From the NCBI GenBank assembly GCA_902783125.1, contig CACZPS010000136.1, positions 1 through 60,867 on the forward strand: DNA of 60,867 nucleotides. Reading direction: 5' to 3'. The stretch is from an uncultured bacterium. Its GTDB lineage: Bacteria > Cyanobacteriota > Vampirovibrionia > Gastranaerophilales > Gastranaerophilaceae. The position numbers and the translations under genes are program-made. Each line of letters begins with the position of its first letter. The first letter of the stretch is position 1. Positions 33,685-40,970 of the stretch are shown here, piece by piece. The notes under the pieces are model-generated. The model was not told where the DNA came from. It did no database searches and saw only the letters and a list, made by a program, of their open reading frames with translations.

Positions 33685-35229
33685 ATGTTTACACTAAAAA
33701 CGAATATAAAAATATTATTATTTATCGCATTGTTTATAAATTGCGGAATGACTGCTTATTCAATAGAGGCGCGTACTTGTGACTGTTGCACCTGTCACAG
33801 TGGTTCAAAGTTCCCAAAAGAAATAAAAGACGGTACTGTTTTAACTATTCAGGATTGTATTTCCATTGGATTAAAGAACAGTCCCGTGATAAAAAAACAT
33901 AAATATGCGCTTGATATAGCAAAAAGTAATGTAGGAATAGCAAAATCTGTTTATTTTCCTACAATTAATGCCGGTGTTGGTTATGCTCAGATAAACAATT
34001 CAAATAACAAGCATCTTGAATCTTTATATAGAGAGTTACCGAATGTTGGAGTATCGTTGAGTAAAATGATTTGGGATTTTGGTCGCTCATCTGCCAGAAT
34101 TAAGATGGAAGAATTTTATAAAATCGGCGCAGAATACGAATTTATGGATAGTGTTTGTTCAACTGTGTTTGATATTAAAACAAGATACTATGATTTATTA
34201 AAAGCTGAATCCACATTAGAAACAAAAAAGATTAATTATTCAATAAATGAACAGATAATTTCAGATATAAAAAACATGATAAAAAATGGAAAAGCAAGCA
34301 GGGCGGATTTATTGAATGCCCAAACGCAGCATTATAAAATTCAGCTAGAGATTCTTGATGCTGAAGATGCTGTCAAAAATGCAAAAGAAAATCTAAATAA
34401 CTCGATGTTTTTCATCAATGCTCCAAATTATGAAATAGAAGAAACAAATTCTTATGATGACAGTTACAGACGGGAAAAGAACCCTTATAAACTGGTATCA
34501 CATTCAAAAACTACGACATACAAAATTCAAACAAGTAAAAATGAAACAATACATCCTGATTTTACATATCAACAGGCAGTTGAATTAGCCTACAAAAACA
34601 GTCCGGATTTAAAAGTATTGGAATCAACCAAAAATGCGATGAAACAGGCTTTGCTCGTTGTAAAACGTTCTTATTACCCTGAACTGAGCGGGAATGTCGG
34701 ATACAATTTTGTTCATACAAAAGAATTTGGGAACAACGATTTAACACTTGGAGTGGCTTTGACGTCATCTCTTAATGCTATGGAGCAAAAACACAGTCTG
34801 CGAGGAGCAAAAGCACAAATAGAGCTTGCGCAGAGTGAGATAGAACGATACAAAGATGACTTGTATTTTCAGGTTAGAAAGTCTTTAAATATAGTGAATA
34901 AAACTTATGCTCAAATTCCTGTTGCAAAAGAAAGATTAAAAGTTTCCGTTGATAACCTTGAGCAAACATTGGCAAGATATAAATCTCAAAAAATGGACCA
35001 ACTCGAACTTTTATTTGCAAGAAATGAGTATGCAAGTGCTATGGACGGCTATGTTGATGCTATTTATAACTATAATATAGCATTGATTAATCTTGAAATT
35101 TCTATGCACTATCACTTGATAGATTTGCACGACAGAACCGAACACGCAATGAAATATCATAATGAAGAAATTATTGATAATTTCAATAATATAATGGATT
35201 GCGACAGGCATGATTCACATAATAAATAA
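33685..35229 (+). CDS. TolC-like outer-membrane efflux protein
   Basis: A 514-residue outer-membrane efflux protein. A signal peptide (1-27, IKILLFIALFINCGMTAYS) precedes a duplicated OEP layout: repeats starting LTIQDCISIGLKNSPVIKKH and FTYQQAVELAYKNSPDLKVL, each followed by long helices. That is typical of TolC trimers forming the export channel with ABC/MFP or RND pumps. Just after the signal peptide is an unusual cysteine cluster, C32, C34, C35 and C37 with H38 (CDCCTCH), not expected in TolC and possibly metal-binding. No pump gene is adjacent, so it may serve several exporters, including one for the RTX-calpain protein. Confidence 0.9.
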   Translation: MFTLKTNIKILLFIALFINCGMTAYSIEARTCDCCTCHSGSKFPKEIKDGTVLTIQDCISIGLKNSPVIKKHKYALDIAKSNVGIAKSVYFPTINAGVGYAQINNSNNKHLESLYRELPNVGVSLSKMIWDFGRSSARIKMEEFYKIGAEYEFMDSVCSTVFDIKTRYYDLLKAESTLETKKINYSINEQIISDIKNMIKNGKASRADLLNAQTQHYKIQLEILDAEDAVKNAKENLNNSMFFINAPNYEIEETNSYDDSYRREKNPYKLVSHSKTTTYKIQTSKNETIHPDFTYQQAVELAYKNSPDLKVLESTKNAMKQALLVVKRSYYPELSGNVGYNFVHTKEFGNNDLTLGVALTSSLNAMEQKHSLRGAKAQIELAQSEIERYKDDLYFQVRKSLNIVNKTYAQIPVAKERLKVSVDNLEQTLARYKSQKMDQLELLFARNEYASAMDGYVDAIYNYNIALINLEISMHYHLIDLHDRTEHAMKYHNEEIIDNFNNIMDCDRHDSHNK

Positions 35230-35400
35230 TTAATGGTTTTCAATTACACACTTTTTATATTAAATAATTATTCATTTGAATTATTTGTAACAAAATGTTA
35301 ACGACACGCACACAATTAATCAATTATTTATCCCAAAAATACTTTTTATAAATACGGGAAATTAAGATTGTATTATTTTGTAAGAAATACTCTCGACTAG

Positions 35401-35438
35401 GTCAATAAAAATTACTCTTTGGTGATTAGAATATTGAC
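35401..35438 (+). promoter_or_regulatory. Hairpin 1 in the leader region of the 35614 gene
   Basis: GTCAATA (35401-35407) pairs perfectly with TATTGAC (35432-35438). The inner AATTAC/GTGATT forms six further pairs, including one G-T. It lies in the 384-base gap between the TolC-like gene and the coiled-coil gene; no T run follows, so it is unlikely to be a terminator. Confidence 0.4.
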
Positions 35439-35486
35439 AACAACTAAATAAAGATTAGGAATATAAAAAATCTGATACTAAAACTC

Positions 35487-35537
35487 CAAGCAAGTGGTAG
35501 GTGTCGTCTGTTTTTGACGGCTTACTTAAAGTGCTTG
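35487..35537 (+). promoter_or_regulatory. Hairpin 2 in the leader region of the 35614 gene
   Basis: An outer stem CAAGCA/TGCTTG (35487-35492 with 35532-35537) encloses a GTCGTC/GACGGC stem (35503-35508 with 35516-35521) with a T-rich loop and internal loops between. GC content is higher than its surroundings. With hairpin 1 it may be a cis-regulatory or small RNA; I cannot match it to a known class. Confidence 0.4.
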
Positions 35538-35613
35538 TTCTTCATATACATTATTACATTACACACATATTTTATAAATTACAGTTACTCTAAAAACACA
35601 GAAAGGGATTATT

Positions 35614-37338
35614 ATGGTTACGGGAGTCAACACAGGTTACAATAACTATAATCAGTATCCGGTTCCAAATAGCTTCGGACTAAACAATAGTTATGTTCAA
35701 TCGCCAAACTTTATGGCAAATCAAACTCAAACACAATCCGTCAAAACCGCAGCAGATGGCAAAGATGACGGACACATCTCCATGTTATCTAAACTTAAAA
35801 ACCTCGGAGTCGGGGCATTGAAGTTTGTAACAGGCATGTTTACCGATGAAGACGGAAGTTTTTCATTAGGTCAAACTGTTAAAACAGCAGTAATAGCAGC
35901 GGGCATTGGCGCTGTATGTGTATTAACGGCAGGAACAGCTGTTCCTGCAATATTAATGGCAACAGGTGTTGCTGTAAGTGGAGTCGGAGTCGGCAAAGCC
36001 GCTATCAATGCCGCATTGGCTGACACTGATGCAGAAGCTGAACAGGCATGGCAATCACTGGGTTCTAACGGGGTTGCATTAGGATTATCAGTTGCCGGTG
36101 CTAAATCAGTAGCTAAATCTTCGCACGCAGCGGAAGCGGCAGCAGGAAAATTTGACGGTGTTACAGGGACATGGAATGCTGTTAAAACAACATTTACAGA
36201 TGCCGCAAAACCTGCAATAAATGCTTTTGAAGGAGTAAAAGATGCTTATCAGGGCGCTACAACTCTTGATAAAGTAATCAATGCCGGAAGTAAGGTAAAA
36301 TCAAATGTAACTGCTCAAGCCGAAGAATTTTCTACTCAAGTCGGCAATAACTTTAATAAAACTATCTATGGCACTTCTTCAAAAATAGAAAGCGAAGCAA
36401 ATAAACTGGCTGAAAAGAAAACAAGACTCGAAGAACGACGTGATGCAATCACTGATAAAAACTCAACAGCATATAAGACTCTTGATAAAAAAGTGAAGAC
36501 CGTAGAAGCTCAACAAAAAGCAATGAGTGAAATCAATCAAATGAACTCTTGGGAAGAAGCAAATGCTTATATAGACGATGGAAAAGATGTATTAGCGCAG
36601 TTAAAAGCGAAAAAGCAAAATAATCCTAATATGCCTAAAGAAAAACTCGCAGAAATAAATGATAAAATAGAAATTGTTGAAAATACACTAAAAACAGCAG
36701 AACAAACATTAGCAAGAAAAACATCAGAGGTTCGCGCAATAGATGCCAGAATCAAAACCCTCAATGACAAACTTGCAAAAGCAGAAACTCCTGAAAAGAT
36801 TGCTAAGTTAGAAGCTCAAATCAGTGAACTTCAAGCACAAAGAACAGCGGCAAACTTTGAACTTCCGCAAGCTCCTGCAACAGAAGTTAAATTCACAGAT
36901 GTCGCAGCTAAAAAAGCAGAAGCTTTAAAGGCTCAAGGTAAATTTAAAATAGTTGAAAACAAACCAAATACAGATTATTATGAATACTTAAATGCAGAAG
37001 CAGATGCTTTAACAACTCAAAGAGAATGTGAAGCCATTGCTCAAGCATACAAGGTTCAACAAGCAGCAACCCCTGGTGGATTCAAAACCCACGCAACAAA
37101 AGAAATCTTAAATGCATCAAAAGATATCTTAACTGAAGGAACAATTAAAAACCATATCTTCAGACCAGAAAGGAATACTGCACAATGGTTGACAGTAGGT
37201 ATCGCAGGCAGACAATTCGGTGAAACTCCTGAAGTAAGGTTCTATAATCAGCTCTCTCCACAAGAGCAACAATATTTCAAATCCCTGCCTTATGCTCAAA
37301 AGCTGGCACTTATAAACACATACGTTGAAGTAGCCTAA
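35614..37338 (+). CDS. Hypothetical protein with hydrophobic hairpin and long coiled coil
   Basis: A 574-residue protein I do not recognise. The N-terminus is Asn/Tyr/Gln-rich without a signal peptide. Residues about 88-140 form an Ala/Gly/Val-rich hydrophobic hairpin (VIAAGIGAVCVLTAGTAVPA and on). About 255-420 is strongly coiled-coil, rich in Lys/Glu/Ala (LAEKKTRLEERRDAI, KAKKQNNPNMPKEKLAEI), and a conserved-looking C-terminal domain ends PQEQQYFKSLPYAQKLALIN. The hairpin-plus-coiled-coil layout resembles pore-forming translocators or membrane-remodelling proteins, but this is only a resemblance. AAAGGG is the ribosome site, and a clear intrinsic terminator follows. Confidence 0.75.
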   Translation: MVTGVNTGYNNYNQYPVPNSFGLNNSYVQSPNFMANQTQTQSVKTAADGKDDGHISMLSKLKNLGVGALKFVTGMFTDEDGSFSLGQTVKTAVIAAGIGAVCVLTAGTAVPAILMATGVAVSGVGVGKAAINAALADTDAEAEQAWQSLGSNGVALGLSVAGAKSVAKSSHAAEAAAGKFDGVTGTWNAVKTTFTDAAKPAINAFEGVKDAYQGATTLDKVINAGSKVKSNVTAQAEEFSTQVGNNFNKTIYGTSSKIESEANKLAEKKTRLEERRDAITDKNSTAYKTLDKKVKTVEAQQKAMSEINQMNSWEEANAYIDDGKDVLAQLKAKKQNNPNMPKEKLAEINDKIEIVENTLKTAEQTLARKTSEVRAIDARIKTLNDKLAKAETPEKIAKLEAQISELQAQRTAANFELPQAPATEVKFTDVAAKKAEALKAQGKFKIVENKPNTDYYEYLNAEADALTTQRECEAIAQAYKVQQAATPGGFKTHATKEILNASKDILTEGTIKNHIFRPERNTAQWLTVGIAGRQFGETPEVRFYNQLSPQEQQYFKSLPYAQKLALINTYVEVA

Positions 37339-37354
37339 GAGCAAAAGCAGAAAA

Positions 37355-37392
37355 GAAAAAAGACCTTTCTAAAGAAAGAAAGGTCTTTTTTT
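37355..37392. terminator. Bidirectional intrinsic terminator
   Basis: AGACCTTTCT (37361-37370) pairs with AGAAAGGTCT (37377-37386), flanked by an A run before and a T run after. The symmetry serves both the coiled-coil gene (+) and hppA (-). Confidence 0.9.
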
Positions 37393-37429
37393 GTTACTTA
37401 GAGATTATTTAAATTATTTACCCCAAGTA

Positions 37430-39847
37430 CTATTTTTTAGGGATTCTCATTGCATAGAACGAGCGAACAACGAACACTAATGCAATAATCAGGAATACAA
37501 ATCCCGCAATTTTTGCGTGTTCTCTGAACGCAGGAGCTATTGCAATTTCCATAGCTAACAACCCAAACAAGGTTGTGAACTTGATAATAGGATTCATTGC
37601 AACTGATGATGTATCCTTGAAAGGATCCCCAACAGTGTCACCAACAACAGTTGCTTCATGCAACGGTGTACCCTTTTCAGCCATATCAACTTCTACAATC
37701 TTTTTAGCATTATCCCAGCATCCGCCTGCGTTTGCCATAAATACAGCTTGGAACAAACCAAATACTGCAATAGCAATCAAATAACTAACGAAGAAGGATA
37801 CAGGAATTGCACTATCTCCGTCAGGCGCTGAAAGACAAGCAAGTGCCAATGCAAAAGTAAATAATGCAACAAAGATATTTACCATACCTTTTTGAGCGTA
37901 TTGAGTACAAATCTTAACAACCTCTTTTGAATTAGAAAGGTTAGCTGATTTGTCATCACCTTCACCCAATTTGATATGTTGCTTAATATATTCAACTGCT
38001 CTGTATGCACCTGTTGTAACAGCCTGCATTGAAGCACCAGAGAACCAGTAAATTACGGCACCCCCTGCGATAAACCCAAGCAATGTATAAGGGTTTAACA
38101 AGTTTAAAATAAGTTCAGGCTTGATACCTAACACATTTTGGATAACCAAAATTAATGAGAAAATCATTGTGGTTGCACCAACAACCGCTGTACCTATTAA
38201 TACAGGTTTTGAGGTTGCTTTGAAAGTATTACCTGCACCGTCGTTTTCTTCCAAGTATCTTTTTGCATTTTCAAAATCAGGGTCGAAACCGTACTCGGCT
38301 TTGATATTTTCATTTACCCCCGGAATTTCTTCAATAAGAGATAATTCATATACTGATTGAGCATTGTCTGTTACAGGACCGTAAGAGTCAACTGCGATGG
38401 TAACAGGCCCCATTCCCAAGAACCCAAAGGCAACAAGTCCGAAAGCAAATACTGACGGATAAATCATAACCTCAGCAGGAATAAAAGTACTTGCATAATA
38501 AGCAAGTCCCATTAATAATACAACAATTGCACCAATCCAGAACCCTGAGAAGTTACCTGAAACAATCCCTGAAAGGATAGTCAAAGATGCTCCGCCTTCT
38601 TTTGAAGCCGTTACAACCTCAGCTGTGTGTTTTGCTTTTGGAGAAGTGAACAGTTTTGTAGCTTCCGGAATCAATGCAGCACCCAATGTACCGCAAGAAA
38701 TTATTGTTGACAGCACTAACCACAAATTATTACCTAAATCAGCCAATAAATAGTGGCTTACCCCAAAGGTCATACCAATTGAAAGAATTGAAGTAATCCA
38801 AACAAGGTTTGTTAAAGGTACTTCAAAATCAAATTTTGGAGTTTTTAATGAATAAACTTTTGTCACTGCACCGTTAATCCAATATGCAACAACAGAAGTT
38901 ACAATCATCAAAAATCTCATAACAAAAATCCAAGTTAACATTTTAACCTGATTATCTGCCCCTGCAACAGCTAAAAGAATAAAGCTTACAAGAGCAACCC
39001 CAGTTACACCATAGGTTTCAAAACCGTCAGCTGTAGGTCCGATTGAATCACCAGCGTTATCACCGGTACAGTCAGCAATAACCCCTGGGTTACGAGGGTC
39101 GTCCTCTTTGATACCGAATTGAATTTTCATCAAATCTGAACCGATATCAGCAATCTTAGTAAAAATACCACCTGCAACACGAAGTGCAGATGCACCTAAA
39201 GATTCACCGATTGCAAACCCGATAAAGCAAGCGCCTGCAATTTCACCCGGAACAAACAAAAGTATTGTAAGCATCAGGATTAATTCAACTGATACCAACA
39301 AAACTCCGATACTCATGCCTGCTTTTAAAGGAATATTCAAAATATTCAACGGATTACCTTTAAGAGCCATAAACGAAGTTCTGGAATTAGCAAGAGTATT
39401 CATTCTGATACCAAACCAAGCAACAGAGTATGAACCTAAAATCCCGATTACAGACCAACCAAGGATAATAAGCACATTTGTAAGGTTCATATTTTCTAAG
39501 AACCCAAAATAGAACGCAATACAAATACCTATTAATGCCTCTAAAACTAATAAAAACTTACCTTGTTGTACAAGATAGGTTTTACAAGTTTCAAAAATTG
39601 TGTTACCGACATTCGCCATAGCTTCGTGGACAGATAAATTCTTAACCTTTAAGAACTCAATAAATCCGAAGATTACCCCGATAACTGAAACAATAATTCC
39701 TATTAGCAACAGATTGTAACTATCTAATGATGTTGCTTTAATATTTGGAACTACCAAATCAGCTTCGCTAGCCAAAGTCGGGATAGAAGTCATAAGTAAT
39801 ACTAACATTGAAAGTATTAGCTTTGACATTGAAAATGTCTTTTTCAT
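37430..39847 (-). CDS. hppA: Membrane-bound ion-pumping pyrophosphatase
   Basis: An 805-residue polytopic pump that couples PPi hydrolysis to H+ and/or Na+ export. The active-site core is GGIFTKIADIGSDLMKIQFG followed by KEDDPRNPGVIADCTGDNAG, and the second motif is WDNAKK...EATVVGDTVGDPFKDT. GPTADGFETYGVTG is the divergent form seen in Na+-transporting Bacteroidetes-type enzymes as I recall, while GNTFKA places Lys at the position linked to K+ independence. Ion specificity is therefore unclear. A cleavable-looking signal sequence (about 1-26) precedes the pump. With PPi-phosphofructokinase at the window end it suggests PPi-centred energy metabolism. Confidence 0.95.
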   Translation of the reverse strand: MKKTFSMSKLILSMLVLLMTSIPTLASEADLVVPNIKATSLDSYNLLLIGIIVSVIGVIFGFIEFLKVKNLSVHEAMANVGNTIFETCKTYLVQQGKFLLVLEALIGICIAFYFGFLENMNLTNVLIILGWSVIGILGSYSVAWFGIRMNTLANSRTSFMALKGNPLNILNIPLKAGMSIGVLLVSVELILMLTILLFVPGEIAGACFIGFAIGESLGASALRVAGGIFTKIADIGSDLMKIQFGIKEDDPRNPGVIADCTGDNAGDSIGPTADGFETYGVTGVALVSFILLAVAGADNQVKMLTWIFVMRFLMIVTSVVAYWINGAVTKVYSLKTPKFDFEVPLTNLVWITSILSIGMTFGVSHYLLADLGNNLWLVLSTIISCGTLGAALIPEATKLFTSPKAKHTAEVVTASKEGGASLTILSGIVSGNFSGFWIGAIVVLLMGLAYYASTFIPAEVMIYPSVFAFGLVAFGFLGMGPVTIAVDSYGPVTDNAQSVYELSLIEEIPGVNENIKAEYGFDPDFENAKRYLEENDGAGNTFKATSKPVLIGTAVVGATTMIFSLILVIQNVLGIKPELILNLLNPYTLLGFIAGGAVIYWFSGASMQAVTTGAYRAVEYIKQHIKLGEGDDKSANLSNSKEVVKICTQYAQKGMVNIFVALFTFALALACLSAPDGDSAIPVSFFVSYLIAIAVFGLFQAVFMANAGGCWDNAKKIVEVDMAEKGTPLHEATVVGDTVGDPFKDTSSVAMNPIIKFTTLFGLLAMEIAIAPAFREHAKIAGFVFLIIALVFVVRSFYAMRIPKK

Positions 39848-39909
39848 AAAGTCCCTCCTAAAATAAAATACATTTAAATTATAGAGGATTTTTTGTGATG
39901 TTGCAAGAA

Positions 39910-40063
39910 TAAATTATAGTTTATCGAAGGACTTTGTCCTTCGATAAACAGTGAATAGTGAATAGTGAACAGTGAATAGCTTAAATTGTCTATTCACTAT
40001 TCACTGAAGCCTATTCACTGTAAATTATAGTTTAGCGAGCAAAGCTCGCTAAACTATAATTTA
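39910..40063. repeat. Modular palindromic element, copy B (complete)
   Basis: Bounded by TAAATTATAGTTTA (39910-39923) and TAAACTATAATTTA (40050-40063), a perfect 14-bp terminal inverted repeat. Inside are a left hairpin (TTTATCGAAGGAC, loop TTT), tandem 9-mers AGTGAATAG/AGTGAACAG (about 39949-39980), inverted units (TATTCACTATTCACTG), and a right 20-bp perfect hairpin (40021-40063) identical to copy A. Its right end provides the stop codon of the Xer gene. No open frame; MITE/REP-like. Confidence 0.88.
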
Positions 40064-40915
40064 CCTATTCACCGAAAAATAAATATCTTTTAAACGCTTT
40101 TTACTAATATGAGTATAGAGTTGTGTGGTCGCAACATCACTATGCCCCAATAATTCCTGTACAACTCTTAAATCAGCTCCGTTTTCTAAAAGATGGGTTG
40201 CAAATGTATGTCTTAGGGTGTGTGGAGAAATTTCTTTATGAATTAGTTCGCCAAGTCTGTGTATTATTCTGTATACATCTTGTCTTGTAATTTGTTTCCC
40301 GTTATCTGAAATTAGAAATAACTGTGTTGATATTGAAAATGTATTTATAATCGTTTCTCTTTCTGTCAGATATTCATTAATAATATTTAGTGCATAATCC
40401 CCAAAAGGTATCAATCGTTCCTTAGAACCTTTCCCAAAACAAATTATACTCTTTGATTTTATGTTTATATCATTAAGTTTTAAGTTGCACAATTCAGATA
40501 CTCTTAACCCGCAGCTATATAGTAATTCAACAATTACCCGTTCTATAATCGTTAAGTTATTATTTAGTATTGTGTTAATTTCATTTTGGGATAAAACTTT
40601 CGGCAGATGTTTCGGGAGTTTTGCCGGTTCAATAGAGGAAATAGGATTGTTTGTTAAGTATTCATTTGCACATGCCCATTTAAAAAAAGATTTTAGAGCT
40701 GACACTTTCCTTGAAATACTCGATGGCGCTATATCTTTTTCTCTTAAATCCATAATAAAAGAACTTATATGTAAACGGGTTATGTTGTTTATATCTGATT
40801 CATTACAAAAATCAATGAACCCGTATATATCACGGCGATAAGCCTCTATAGTGTTATAAGAAAGTCCTTTTTCTATTTCTATATAATCAATAAAATCCGA
40901 TAAAAGCTCATACAT
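40061..40915 (-). CDS. Tyrosine recombinase of the XerC/XerD type
   Basis: A 284-residue tyrosine recombinase, likely the chromosome-dimer-resolving Xer enzyme. The N-terminal SAM-like core-binding domain is about 1-85. The catalytic domain has R in YSCGLRVSELCNL, K in GKGSKERLIPFG, HTLRHTFATHL (H and R), H in LLGHSDVATTQ and nucleophile Y in LYTHISK. The last codons and the TAA stop (40061-40063) lie in repeat copy B, so the C-terminus after about SKKRLKDIYF may have been altered by that insertion. Whether it is XerC, XerD or a single XerH-like enzyme cannot be settled. Confidence 0.9.
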   Translation of the reverse strand: MYELLSDFIDYIEIEKGLSYNTIEAYRRDIYGFIDFCNESDINNITRLHISSFIMDLREKDIAPSSISRKVSALKSFFKWACANEYLTNNPISSIEPAKLPKHLPKVLSQNEINTILNNNLTIIERVIVELLYSCGLRVSELCNLKLNDINIKSKSIICFGKGSKERLIPFGDYALNIINEYLTERETIINTFSISTQLFLISDNGKQITRQDVYRIIHRLGELIHKEISPHTLRHTFATHLLENGADLRVVQELLGHSDVATTQLYTHISKKRLKDIYFSVNR

Positions 40916-40970
40916 TTCATTATTATATATTTATTTTAACAACATAGTAACAGTTATTTGGTGTATTTAT

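Noticed and set aside
39949-40020. Tandem 9-mers resembling a CRISPR array
   Set aside because: Units are nine bases with no unique spacers, lie inside a palindromic element, and no cas gene is present.
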